This document shows, piece after piece, positions 46,393 through 58,559 of a stretch of DNA of 64,000 nt; the first letter of the stretch is position 1; every line of letters starts with the position of its first letter. Source of the DNA: Amorphophallus konjac (taxonomy: Eukaryota > Streptophyta > Magnoliopsida > Alismatales > Araceae). A program made the translations under genes and the position numbers. The notes beneath the pieces were generated by a model. It saw only the letters and a program-made list of their open reading frames with translations, searched no databases and was not told the DNA's origin. The stretch is taken from contig CM040128.1 in assembly GCA_022559845.1 (NCBI GenBank), positions 225,851,643 through 225,915,642 of the forward strand. The letters run 5' to 3'.

Positions 46393-47124
46393 AGTAACTT
46401 TTCTCAAATTTCCAATCTTTATTGCATCAAATCCAATTACATATGATCATCATTTCTTGACCACTATGACTCAAGAAAATCAAAATTACAATATGACTAG
46501 ACTAGACACTTTGATCATCCAAGGCTTCTCTCATCTTGAAAACCCTCATTCACTCTCGGACCCGCTACTTGTATATTCCGAATCCGATCCACTAGTACTT
46601 CCTAAAATAGATAAGAAAATAGGTATGAGCACACTTGCCTAGTAGGTATCTTCGTATCAACATGATGGCAATGTTTAAGTGATTAACATTTTAGCTCTAG
46701 AGAATAAGATAAATCATGAAGGTACGATGAAACACGTATATAACCAAAGTAACAGGATACGACCGAGTGTGAGATATGGGTATATGATTAATCAAGAGTA
46801 TATCACGAATAAAATTTGACCTTTCATGAACAAGAATGTAACAAGAATGCACTTTTCATAACCTTAAAGACTATGCACTAGAAAGTCATGTAACACGCAA
46901 GAATGTACTTTTGCTTTGCAAGTACTTCGTGAATATTTGTGAATCTTCACTTATTTATAAAGAAAGTACACCCAGCGCGATGTGAAGCCAGTAGCATCAT
47001 ATCCCATGGTTTATAGTATGTTGTGTCCCTGTGATTTTGATGATGACAAACACCATAAGTCAAATGTCAGACATCATAAAAAGTCTAACACCTACACATT
47101 TAGTCTACGCACATTTTGTTGGAC

Positions 47125-48010
47125 TGCATATAAGGTCGACGATATCACTGTTCATACCTTCACAAAGGTCTGTGTACTTTTGCTAGCCTTCATATGAAGT
47201 CGGTGCATTTTGTTGATAGATAGCACATAACGTCGATGTACATCCTGCATCGTGCCCACATAGGTCGGTGCACATACTGTTGAAGACTGTGCACATGCTT
47301 TTTGAAGTTAGTGCACATTTGCCCTTCGCACGACTAAGGTCGGTGCAAGGTTGCTTTTGCGCTTGACTAGGTCAGTGTTAGTATGTATAACCTTGCATGT
47401 AAGATCGATGCTAGTTTAGGCCAGATGCATAAAAAGGTCCGTGCACGATTCTACAAGGTCGGTGCAGTTCTTTTGCTTCAAGCATAAAGTCTGTACACAT
47501 GAGCTTCCAAGGTCAGTGCACATTTTCTCCTTGCATGACAAGGTCTGTGCAAGCTTTTCATACAACATTTTCAGGGTCTGTGCACTTTTCACTTGTGCAG
47601 AATAGAAGTCAGTGTACACTGACTTTGTGCTATATCAAGTCTGAGCACACTGACACTAGATTTGAGCATATGCATTGTAAGTCTGGGCATAGGTGCATAA
47701 ATACATATATCAGGTCTGAGCACATGCTTTGGAATGTTGAAGCAAGTCTGTGAATGTTCTTACTACAGCATAAGCAAGTATGTGCATGTTTTCTGGCAGT
47801 AGCATGATCAAGTCTGTGCAACCTTCACCTTGTACATACAAGGTCCATGCATATCTGTATTTGGCATTTAGAAGGTCGGTGCATGCTTTAGACTACACTT
47901 AACTGAGTCGGTGCTAGTTGTGTATCTCGCATACAACGTCGGTGCTAGTTGCATCTAACGTCGATGTCAGTGCTTGTCTTTGTGCATTAAGGTCCGTGCG
48001 TATTATCAAA
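47125..48010 (+). repeat. Degenerate AAGGTCGGTGCACATTTT word array, 5' LTR
   Basis: About 30 copies of a word near AAGGTCGGTGCACAT (variants AAGTCTGTGCATG, AACGTCGATGTAC) at 25-35 bp spacing, separated by unrelated spacers, filling most of U3. The 3' LTR carries the same array at 56,194-57,080. The core TGCACNT is partly self-complementary. Confidence 0.85.
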
Positions 48011-48252
48011 TGGCTAACACTGACTACTGTCTTTGCCAGGTGAGTTATAAAGTCGAGCATCTATTGAGCAAACTACACGTGTTGTATAAAGTACCCGGTC
48101 GATGGCTCGTGATCCAAGGCAAGGATTGGAACAGTTGATCCTACCACATGGACTGCTACAGTACCATGATTCTGACATGTGGAATCAAAATGGATCAGAT
48201 CTGCGTGAAAGGATTGGGCGGGAATCGTGGTACCCACGCGCCCATCGTCTGC

Positions 48253-48262
48253 CTATAAAAAG
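48253..48262 (+). promoter_or_regulatory. TATA box of Sirevirus 5' LTR
   Basis: CTATAAAAAG, repeated at 57,323-57,332 in the 3' LTR. Confidence 0.65.
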
Positions 48263-48507
48263 GGATCGAAGGCTGGGAGAGAAGGAGGTTGAAGATAGAA
48301 AAAAAAGGGAGAGCAGCTGAAGCCTGAGTGTGCTGAAACTTCCCCATTCGAGAAGAGAGCCAGTCCAGAAATATGAGTGTTTAAGTGATTGCAAGGATTA
48401 GAGTCTGGAAGCTACTTCTTTGAAAGCTACAGTGTTATTGTCATTAAGCGATTGTTTCCATCTTCTTCGAGTTTTTCTATTTTGCATTTCTGAATTCAAG
48501 TCTGTTA

Positions 48508-48726
48508 CCCTCCAAGTTCAGTTGGAGGAAGGGAGACTGTCTCCAGTTGCTAGTAACAGGCTGTCACTAGTAGTTCCCTCCGGTTTGGAGGAAGAGAGGA
48601 TTGATCCTCTGGTTCGTGAGTTATTGGGAGCAATTCTCGGGATTCCCTTTGCGGTGTGCAAAGGAAGGGAGGTTGGACCTCCAGTGTTTCTTCCGGTCAT
48701 AGGAAGATCGAGGAGATTGTTCCTCG
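48508..48726 (+). repeat. Four paired-hairpin modules in Sirevirus 5' LTR
   Basis: Each module has a first hairpin whose loop in modules 2-4 contains GGT, then a second one 3-4 nt on. Module 1: CCTCC/GGAGG (48,509-48,528) and GGAGAC/GTCTCC (48,532-48,544). Module 2: CCTCC/GGAGG (48,577-48,591) and GAGGAT/ATCCTC (48,596-48,609). Module 3: CCTTTG/CAAAGG (48,646-48,664) and GGAGGT/ACCTCC (48,668-48,682). Module 4: CTTCC/GGAAG (48,690-48,706) and CGAGGA/TCCTCG (48,709-48,726). They lie after the TATA box, so they would be transcribed. 3' LTR counterpart at 57,588-57,805. Confidence 0.85.
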
Positions 48727-49106
48727 GGGCAAGCTATAAGGTAGCAAGTGTTGTAGACTAAGTCTGCGGTTCTATTTGCTTAGTGCAAGGAAGCCTTACT
48801 CCAGACGAGTAAGGGGTGGACGTAGATTGCAGATTGCAATCGAACCACCTTAAAAACTCTCTATCTCATTGGTGTGGTTTGCATATCTGTCCTTCTTACT
48901 ATTTTCTGAATGCCAGCTGTTTGATTGTTTCACATAGTAGCTCTCGTTTTCCTTAAGCATCTGCCTATCTGTCTTCTACGTAGCTGGACTGAAAAGCTTC
49001 CCTACTGCGTCTCTGAACTTCATAAGTCAGTCTTCGAATTAATTTTTGAATTGGGGGTGATCTATTCATCCCCCCTTCTAGCTCACCGATTGTATGAACT
49101 ATCAAT

Positions 49107-49119
49107 TGGTATCAGAGTA
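49107..49119 (+). other. Primer-binding site of Sirevirus
   Basis: TGGTATCAGAGTA follows the 5' LTR after AT; initiator tRNA-Met type with changes at the 3' side. Confidence 0.8.
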
Positions 49120-49181
49120 GGTTACCCAAAATGTGGTCCAATGACCAGGGTAAATCTGGATCTAGTACTCCTTGCAGTTTC

Positions 49182-50820
49182 ATGGCTGAGGGACATTCTA
49201 TTAGTCGCCCTCCTTTTTTTGATGGTAATAACTACTTTTACTGGAAAAATAGGATTCCTAAGAGCGTAGACCCATGAACTATGGAGAGTGATCACCATGG
49301 GACCATATGATCTCCCACCAAAGGAAAAAGCGTGGATAAAGGATCACATCAGGCTTTCAACACTCAATTGGTTGGCTCTAAACATAATCCAGTGCGTAGT
49401 TCATCCAGAAGAGTATGCCAGGATCTCAGCGTGCCAGATGGCCAAGAAGATGTGGGACGAACTAGAGCTCATCTACGAAGGTACATCCCAAGTCAAGGCC
49501 ACCAAGGTAAATATGCTCACCTCTGAGTATGAATTATTTAAGATGAAATCCAAGGAGAATATTACAGAAATGTATGCTAGGCTGATGCTGATTACTAACA
49601 ATCTTAGAGGGCTGGGGAAATAGGTTTCGGAAGGGAATCTAGTCAGGAAAATCCTTAGATGGTTAACCCCCGCATGGCACACCAAGGCCATTGTGATAGA
49701 GAAGTCTAGGGATCTGTCAAAACTGACAGTCACTGAGCTGATAGGATCCCTAATGACTTACAAAATGAGTTTCAAAAGAAATGGTGAAGGAAGTGACAAG
49801 AAGGGCAAGAACTTTACTCTCAAGGTGTCCCAGAGCAGCAACAACAGTAGCAGTAGCAGTAGTAGTGGGGAGTCTGATGGGCTCTCAGACCTTGATCAAG
49901 AGGAACAAGCTATGCTGACTCGACAGTTTCGTACGTTTCTGAGAACCATGGGAAAAACATTTAGAAGAAAAAGGTTGTATCCCTCCGATAAGCATGTTGA
50001 TTCCAACAATGATAAAAATAGGAATGTTAAGAAGATTACATGCTTTCATTGCAGGAGGCCTGGACACATGAAGGGGGATTGCCCCGATCTCCAAATGAAA
50101 AGCTCCAAGGTGCAAAAGAAGAAATCTCAGGCTATGGTCTGCACGTGGAGTGACGAGGAGGAAGACTCTGAGGCCAACTCGTCAGAAGAAGATGATCAAG
50201 GAATATGCCTCATGGCTAACAGTGACGAAGAGGTAACCAACATCTTTGAAAATTTCTCTATTGATGACTGAGAAGATGACTATGCTGAACTGTTAGCTAA
50301 GTTTAATGCTTTGAGTAAAGATCATAGGGTGTTAAAGAGAAAACTGAACGCTGCTAATGAAGAACAAATTCAAACTGACAAAGAAAATCAGAAGGTTAAG
50401 GAAGAATTAGGATAGATGAATTCTCTTAGAAAAGAAAATGAAAATCTTAAGTCTAAAAACCAGGAAGCTCAAAAACAACTTGATGAATTCAAATTAAAAC
50501 TTCAAGAAAGCCAAAGTGAAAATAGCTTAATCACTGAAAAATATGAAGCTGTTAGGAAGGTGAACTCTGAACTTAAGGGAAATTGTGAAACATTACAAAA
50601 AGAACTAGAAGACAAACAAATAACCCTAGAAAAGTTTGTTCAAGGGAAAACTAACTTGGATACTATTCTAGGTACTAGGGTCAATTTCAATAAGGAAGGT
50701 TTAGGTTATGACCCTACACACAAGAAACCTTTTGAGTTCACAACTGTAACATTCTCCCCAGAGAAAGGGAAAGAAAAGCTAGACACACCATCTAGCTCTA
50801 ACAGTGCTCAAAATGTCTAG
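49182..50820 (+). pseudogene. gag: Sirevirus gag with CCHC knuckle and coiled-coil tail
   Basis: Starts at an ATG whose product has EGHSISRPPFFDGNNYFYW, the usual Copia gag start. A frameshift near 49,250-49,275 follows. The main frame then has TAG at 49,621, TGA at 50,269, TAG at 50,413 and TAG at 50,818. Capsid part: NLRGLGK after TEMYARLMLITN. Knuckle CFHCRRPGHMKGDC (C-x2-C-x4-H-x4-C) near 50,043-50,084, followed by an acidic stretch. The tail 50,320-50,700 is a Lys/Glu/Gln-rich coiled coil (LRKENENLKSKNQEAQKQ), typical of Sirevirus gag. Confidence 0.82.
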
Positions 50821-51248
50821 GCACCAAGAATTAATTCATCAAACCCTGTTGGACAACAGTCTAAAGCTGTAAGGAACACAATTAGGCAAGCTGCTGTGTA
50901 TATCCCCCAGAACAAGAACTTTCACAAGTCAGGACACATGACCCAGAACAGAAATTCATTCTTCTATAAAAACATGGGTCAATATAAGAAAAACTAGGGA
51001 AATCATGTTCCACAGAAAGTCTTTAATGAGTATGTCTATCCTAGACAGAATGGATACAAAAGATATCTGAAGAATGAACAGTCCAATAATAGGAACAGAT
51101 TCCACACCTTTAGACCAAATGGACAGAATTCTAATTATAATTTCAACATAACTGTCAACAACATGGAAAAGAAAAATACTGTGAAACAGTTTTGGATTCC
51201 GAAATGTCTGCCTAGAGATTTGAACAATGTCTTTGGACCCAACCTGTC
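50821..51248 (+). pseudogene. Sirevirus gag-pol linker
   Basis: Still in the gag frame with a further TAG near 50,995. Asn/Lys-rich, ending in [11 protein letters not shown], the conserved sequence just before protease in Sireviruses. Pol continues in another frame. Confidence 0.6.
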
Positions 51249-54200
51249 TTGGGTTCCAAACTACTCTACTTGATCTATCCTCTACAGGTTAGACTTGTAG
51301 CCGAGCACAACAGGTGGTACCTAGATAGCAGCTACTCCAGGCACATGACAGGCGATCGATCCAAATTCAGCAAACTGAAAATGAAGGTAGGGGGTCTGGT
51401 CAAATTTGGAGGAAAGAATAGAGGTAAGATTGTTAGAATAGGAACAGTTGGTAAGTCTTCCACAAACTCTATTGAAAAAGTTGTACTTGTAGAGGGTCTT
51501 CAACACAACCCGCTCAGTATTAGTCAGTTATGTGACAAGGGTCATAGAGTTGTGCTCGATGATAATGCATGCAAAATACTTGAAATAAATTCTGACAAGG
51601 TTAAGTTTGAAGCACATAGAGTCAATAATGTTTACATTGTTGATTTAAATGAAAAATCTAAATCAAATCTTTGTTTGGCTATTGATTTTGAAAATAATGC
51701 ATTTAATTGGCATAGACGTTTAGGTCATGCTAGTTTCTCTACATTGAATAAACTGGTTAAGCATGATTTAGTTAGAGACATGCCTAAAATCAAATTCAGT
51801 TCCATTTCAAAAGTCTGTGATGCCTGTGCTCTAGGCAAACAAACCCGCAAATCATTTAAGCTCAGATCTGAGCCTTTGTCCTCCAAGCCAATGGAGCTCT
51901 TGCATATGGATCTCTTTGGCCCAACCAGGACTCAGAGTCTTAATGGGAAGAGATTTGGGTTTGTGATTGTAGATGATTTTACTAGATATTCATGGTTATT
52001 TTTCTTAGCAAATAAAAGTGATGCTTTTCAGAAATTTGAACATTTATTTAATAAAGTCAAACAAGAAGGAACTCACAGTATTTCCATGATTCAATCTGAC
52101 CATGGAGGTGAGTTTGAGAACTCTATGTTTTTTGAATTCTGTAACAATGAAGGACTAACTCACAGATTTTCTTCTCTTGGGACTCCGGAGCAGAATGGCA
52201 TAGTGGAGAGAAGAAACCATACAATCATTGAAATGACAAGAACTATGCTGGTGGAGAGTCAGCTTCCCAGAAGGTTTTGGGCAGAGGTAGCTAACACAGC
52301 TTGCTACATCATCAACAGAGCCTTGGTAAGACCCGTCCATAAGAAAACCCCCTATGAACTCTTGAAATGTAAGAAGCCAAATGTCTCATATTTTAAGATT
52401 TTTTGTTCAAAATGCTTCATTCACAACAACAATAAAAATGACCTAGACAAATTTGATGCAAGGAGTAGCCTTGGAATTCTTCTAGGATACTCTGAAACAA
52501 CTAGGGCATATAGGGTTTTTAATGTTTCAGACCAAACAGTAGAAGAATCTCCCCATGTTATATTCGATGAAACAAACACTGTCACTGACTTGGTTGATGA
52601 TGACAAGAGCTCAAGGCATGATGGAAACTTCCTAGAGGAGATGGCGGAGGAAGAACCTGAAGTACCTAAAACTTCAACTTCTCCAAATCAAGTAAGCCCA
52701 GCCGAAACAGGTGAGTCCTCAACTAATGTTAAATTCTTGAAAGATCATCATGTGAATAATATCATAGGCAACCTAGGAGATCCCCCTAAGACTAGGTCTT
52801 ATCTCAAAAATGTAAATCATCAAGATCTAGTTGCTTTAGTGTCACAGATTGAGCCCAAATCTGTTGATGAGGCTTTGAAAGATGAATCATGGGTTAATGC
52901 TATGAGTGAGGAACTAGGTCAATTTGAAAGAAATAATGTCTGGGAATTAGTTCCGAGACCTGAAAATACAAATATAATAGGAACTAAATGGGTTTTAAAA
53001 AATAAAATGAATGAGGATGGAATAATTTCAAGAAATAAAGACAGACTAGTAGCCAAAGGTTACTGTCAGGAATTTGGGGTTGATTTTGATGAATCCTATG
53101 CACCTGTTGCTAGGATGGAGGCAATACGAATTTTAATAGCTTTTGCATGTTCTAAAAACATAAAACTTCATCAGATGGATGTCAAAAGTGCATTTTTAAA
53201 CGATTTTATTAAAGAGGAAGTCTTTGTAAAATAAGCCCCAGGATTTCAATTGTCTTCACATCCTAACAAGGTTTTCAGGTTAAATAAAGCTCTATATAGT
53301 CTAAAGTAGGCCTCTCGGGCCTGGTATGAGAGGCTGACAGAATTTTTGATCAGCAAGGGCTACAACAGAGATCAAACCCTGTTTACCAAAAGTTTGAGTA
53401 AAGATCTTATCATAGTTCAGGTATATGTAGATGACATAGTTTTTGGTTCAACATGTTCTGAACTATGTAATGAATTTGCTCAATTGATGTCTGCTGAATT
53501 TGAAATGAGTTTGGTAGGAGAATTGAAATATTTTCTTGGCTTGTAGGTACATCAGCTGGATGATGGATGCTTCATTAACCAGACCAAGTACACCTTGGAC
53601 ATCCGCAAGTGTTTTGGAATGACTAATCGGAAGCACATTTCAACTCCAATGGGTACCAACACATCATTAGATGCAGATGAATTAGGTAAAGAAGTTGATG
53701 CAAAATTATATCGAGGTATGATTGGATCCCTACTCTATTTAACTGCCTCAAGACCTAATATACAATTCAGTGTAGGAATGTGTGCTAGGTATCAGTCTAG
53801 GCCTACTGAATTGCATCTAGCTACTGTAAAAAAGATTTTTAGATACATATCTGCTACACACACTCTACGCTTATGGTTTCCTGCATCACACACCTTAGAT
53901 CTGATTGCATATACGGATGCATCCTATGCTGGGTGTAAGCTAGATAGGAAGAACACTAGTAATCAATGTCAATTTCTAGGTGGGTGTTTAGTTTCTTGGG
54001 CGTCCAAGAAGCAATATTATGTGGCCCTCTCCACTGCAGAAGTTGAATATGTAGCTGTAGGGAGTTGTGGTACACAAGTGATCTGGATTAAGCACCAGCT
54101 TCAGGACTACCAAGTAGAACTGGGTTGCACACCAATTTACTGTGATAATACTAGTTTCATAAATCTTGCAAAAAATCCTGTTTTACATTCTCGCACCAAA

Positions 54201-54368
54201 CATATTGAAATCAGACATCATTTTATCAGAGATGAGATTTCTAAAAACACTTTTAAACTAATTCATGTAGATACCTCACATCAGATAGCTGATATTTTTA
54301 CTAAGCCTCTGGACAATGACAAATTCACAACCTTAAGGAGAGAACTGGGAATCTTTAAAAACCTCTGA
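51249..54368 (+). pseudogene. pol: Sirevirus pol: protease, integrase, RT, RNase H
   Basis: One frame interrupted by TAA at 53,232, a TAG near 53,307 and TAG at 53,544. Protease motif [14 protein letters not shown]: the catalytic D-S-G has become D-S-S. Integrase has the HHCC finger ([17 protein letters not shown], then [12 protein letters not shown]) and DDE residues in [16 protein letters not shown] and [13 protein letters not shown] has the block [11 protein letters not shown] and the catalytic YVDDIVFGST (53,427-53,456). RNase H has YTDASYAGCKLDRKNTS, CDNTSFINLAKNP and ADIFTKPL at the end. The order PR-INT-RT-RH is diagnostic of Copia. Confidence 0.92.
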
Positions 54369-56073
54369 ATTTTGGAATTTTGGAATAAAATACTTCCATG
54401 CTGTCCTCACTTGCATGTATTTTGAAATAAACTGCTTCATCCTGTGTTTGTCATATTTTTTTTCATGCATAACCTGTTGGTATATAAAATGATAAGCTAG
54501 GAGAAGGTCAGATGTCTTCTGACTGGAAACCCACATCATGTGTGAGGAGGTCCTATGACCTATGTTCTCCACCTAGTACAACAGGCTCATTTGCATATTC
54601 GTACTCTTTGCATCTCACATGTATGCTCATATGATTCATTTTGTGAGGGGGCGGTATTTTCAGTATGTATTCTATAGAAGGCACTTGCATCTGTCAACCT
54701 GAAAGGGTAGAGTCCATCTGTCAATCTAAGTATAAGGGGGAGCATCATGTCTGTCAGCCTGAGGTCTTAGGTGACTGATTCAAAGGATTTTTGAGAGATC
54801 TTGTTACTGCACCAAGCCCATTGAGAACCTAAAGTAATTTTTTTCACAAAAGCTGGTAGCTCTCAACTCTCTTAAACTTCCAAATTTGATTAACTAAATT
54901 TTAGCTAAAAAGCTTCTCTCTAATAATTCTGCAAAGACCTAGATAGAGAATCTGAAGACTGTCTTCCTACAACATTATAGAACATGGATCACTATTGACA
55001 CTTCTATGTCATGAAATCTCCTAAATGTTTGAAACTTACATTTCTGGAAGCAAGCTCTCTACAGATCAGTACAGTTGGTAGTGTCTTCAAACATTCTACA
55101 ACAAATAAAATCATTTTGTTTAAGGGAATTTCAACTTTTTAGAGCAATGTTCTGGTCTCCGAGAAACTAGATACTTCATCAAAGAAATGAATCATACTCT
55201 ATGTCATGAAGTGCCAGAATATCTCTGATTAAAAAGTTTCTAAAAAATTTAAGAATTCATGACAGAGCAATGGAATTAAAGTGTTGAGTAGCTAGGGATT
55301 CAGGCCTCTGATCAAGGTGTCTCCTCATGTCAAAAGACACTTATATTGTTAACTCTGTTCTATAAAAGAGAAGTAATACAGTTATCACACTGAGAATCTG
55401 GGAACTCTGGCCTCTAATCAAGGCATCTTCTCACATATCAATGTGTGCTTTACCAAGATTACTCAATGACTTTTACTGCTCAGCAAAGGAAAAATATTTC
55501 ACTACTCACCCCTTCAAAAGGAAAAATATTTATGGACTGTTTGTCCTCAACACCTCTGGACCATCCAACAGTAGATAAGCTTCCATTTACTTGGTTAGTA
55601 AAGCATTTAGATAGCTTTCTCTTGGCATAGCTGTTTTACATTGGTCCTCATTCTTACTTCTGTACGATGATAATCTTCACTCTGATTCTGAGCCTTTCCT
55701 GCTTATTAGCTATGAGGTATTTCAGCTCCATTCAGCTACCGTATTTGGATCTTTAAGGGTTGCATATGAGATGTTTCTACTAAGTGAAGTAATTGTCTCT
55801 GGTTTCTCAAGCTTTGTAGTACCTTGTCTCTCTGTACATCCCTTTTGATGATGTCAAAGGGGGAGAAGATGTCTGAGGGTTTAGGGGGAGAATGGCTTTT
55901 GAGAATATCTTTTAGAATAATTTGGGCATGGAGTTTTTTTTTGGTTGATAGTCTGTGTGTCAGGGGGAGTCAGTGTATGTCATTGATTGCATGTCTGAGT
56001 GTTTGCATGTTTAAACACCCTTATTTTCTAATAACATCATTAAATTTGTTTGGCTAATAGTATTGCCATCATC
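54369..56073 (+). other. Sirevirus 3' non-coding region
   Basis: 1.7 kb between RNase H and the polypurine tract. Some Sireviruses have an envelope-like frame here; I see none. Short AAGGGGGAG-type motifs occur at about 54,732, 55,856, 55,886, 55,963 and 56,076, the last being the true tract. Confidence 0.6.
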
Positions 56074-56087
56074 AAAAAGGGGGAGAC
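56074..56087 (+). other. Polypurine tract of Sirevirus
   Basis: AAAAAGGGGGAGAC abuts the 3' LTR. Confidence 0.85.
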
Positions 56088-58184
56088 TGTTGTGTCCCTG
56101 TGATTTTGATGATGACAAACACCATAAGTCAAATGTCAGACATCATAAAAAGTCTAACACCTACACATTTAGTCTACGCACATTTTGTTGGACTGCATAT
56201 AAGGTCGACGATATCACTGTTCATACCTTCATAAAGGTCTGTGTACTTTTGCTAGCCTTCATATGAAGTCGGTGCATTTTGTTGATAGATAGCACATAAC
56301 GTCGATGTACATCCTGCATCGTGCCCACACAGGTCGGTGCACATACTGTTGAAGACTGTGCACATGCTTTTTGAAGTTAGTGCACATTTGCCCTTCGCAC
56401 GACTAAGGTCGGTGCAAGGTTTCTTTTGCGCTTGACTAAGGTCAGTGTTAGTATGTATAACCTTGCATGTAAGATCGATGCTAGTTTAGGCCAGATGCAT
56501 AAAAAGGTCCGTGCACGATTCTACAAGGTCGGTGTAGTTCTTTTGCTTCAAGCATAAAGTCTGTACACATGAGCTTCCAAGGTCGGTGCACATTTGCCCC
56601 TTGCATGACAAGGTCTGTGCAAGCTTTTCATACAACATTTTCAAGGTCTGTGCAGTTTTCACTTGTGCAGAATAGAAGTCAGTGTACACTGACTTTGTGC
56701 TATATCAAGTCTGAGCACACTGACACTATATCTGAGCATATGCATTGTAAGTCTGGGCATAAGTGCTTAAATACATATATCAGGTCTAAGCACATGCTTT
56801 GGAATGTTGAAGCAAGTCCGTGAATGTTCTCACTACAGCATAAGCAAGTCTGTGCATGTTTTCTGGCAGTAGCATGATCAAGTCTGTGCAGCCTTCGCTT
56901 TGTACATACATGGTTCGTGCATATCGGCATTTGGCATTTAGAAGGTCGGTGCATGGTTTAGACTACACTTAACTGAGTCGGTGCTTGTTGTGTATCTCGC
57001 ATACAACATCGGTGCTAGTTGCATCTAACTTCGATGTTAGTGCTTGTCTTTGTGCATTAAGGTCAGTGCTTATTATCAAATGGATAACACTGACTACTGT
57101 CTTTGCCAGGTGAGTTATAAAGTCGAGCATCTACTAAGCAAACTGCACGTGTTGTATAAAGTACCAGGTCGATGGATCGTGATCCAAGGTAAGGACTAGA
57201 ACAGTTGATCCTGCCACGTGGACTGCTATAGTACCACGATTCTGACACGTGGAATCAAAAAGGATCAGATCTGCGTGAAAGGATTGGGCGGGAATCGTGG
57301 TACCCACGTGCCCATCGTCTGCCTATAAAAAGGGATCGAAGGTTGGGAGAGGAGGCTGAAGATAGAAAAAAAAAGGGAGAGCATCTGAAGCCCGAGTGTG
57401 CTGAAACTTCCCCATTCGAGAAGAGAGCCAGTCCAGAAATAGGAGAGTTTGAGTGATTGCAAGGATTAGATTCTGAAAGCTGCTTCTTCAGAAGCTACAA
57501 TGTTATTGTCATTAAGCGATTGTTTCTCTGATTATTTCCATCTTCTTCGAGTTTTTCTGTTTTGCATTTCTGAATTCTAGTCTGTTACCCTCCAAGTTCA
57601 GTTGGAAGAAGAGAGACTATCTCCGGTTGCTAGTGACGGGCTATCACTAGTAGTTCCCTCCGGTTTGGAGGAAGAGAGGATTGATCCTCTGGTTCGTGAG
57701 TTGCTGGGAGCAATTCTCGGCAATCCCTTGTGGTGTGCAAAGGAAGGGAGGTTGGACCTCCAGTGTTTCTTTCGGTCATAGGAAGATCAAGGAGATTATT
57801 CCTCAGGGCAAGCTATAAGGCAGCAAGTGTTGCAGACTAAGTCTGCGGTTCTATTTGCTTAATGCAAGGAAGCCTTACTCCGGAGGAGTAAGGGGTGGAC
57901 GTACATTGCAGATCGCAATCGAACCACCTTAAAAACTCTCTGTCTCATTGGTGTGGTTTGCATATCTATCCTTCTTACTATTTTTTGAACGCCAACTATT
58001 TGATTGTTTCACATAGTAGCTCGCGTTTTCCTTAAGCATTTGCCTATCTGTCTGCTACGTGGCTAGACTAAAAAGCTTCCCTACTGCGTCTCTGAACATC
58101 ATAAGTCAGTCTTCGAATTAATTTTTGAATTGGGACTAATCTATTTATCACCCCCTTCTAGTTCACCCATTGTGTCAACAATCA
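56088..58184 (+). repeat. 3' LTR of Sirevirus
   Basis: 2,097 bp with the word array at 56,194-57,080, a TATA box at 57,323-57,332 and hairpin modules at 57,588-57,805. Confidence 0.9.
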
Positions 58185-58559
58185 CAGTATGTTTCCGACA
58201 ATCAGCCAGGGGGACTAGCATAGAGCCCTTGAACACAATCAGTGCTCGAACTTCATCTTCAAGTATAAATCAAGCTACTTCCATAAGTATAATAATAATT
58301 TTGGCCAATAATGTAACAAGTTCAACAATAGTCAATGGAAGAATGCACCAAATATTAAAATAAGAATTCAAGGAATGCATTAATATCTAGGTCATGTTAT
58401 AGAGAAATTCGGCAGCATAACGGTACATTCATTAATTCTCCAAAATTTATTTTAGATGGCTTCTGGAATAAAGTGACATGTTCTAGATAATCAATAGACC
58501 ATCTGCAATCATAGGGAAAAATCAACCCTTGCCGGGTTAATCAAACTCTGAAATCAAGC

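Larger units (their letters stand above)
47019..49104 (+). repeat. 5' LTR of Sirevirus
   Basis: 2,086 bp, clearly more diverged from its partner than the LTR pair of element A (substitutions every few tens of bases in places). Confidence 0.9.
47019..58184 (+). mobile_element. Sirevirus-type Ty1/Copia element, 11.2 kb
   Basis: LTRs 47,019-49,104 and 56,088-58,184, start TGTTGTGTCCC, ends TGAACTATCA and CAACAATCA. Flanks TAGTA (47,014-47,018) and CAGTA (58,185-58,189) form a TSD with one mismatch. Gag with a long coiled-coil tail, then protease, integrase, RT and RNase H (Copia order), then 1.7 kb of non-coding sequence with several polypurine motifs, as in Sireviruses. Gag has four premature stops and a frame change; pol has three stops. 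Inserted in block B. Confidence 0.92.

Noticed and set aside
47016..47022. Alternative Sirevirus start at TGTGTCCC (47,022) with a shared AGTATGT flank
   Set aside because: The solo LTR with a perfect GGAAC duplication fixes the family start at TGTTGTGTCCC, so the shared AGTA is read as part of a one-mismatch TSD.
54369..56087. Envelope-like gene of the Sirevirus
   Set aside because: Only one short frame of about 60 codons, no signal peptide, membrane segment or coiled coil.
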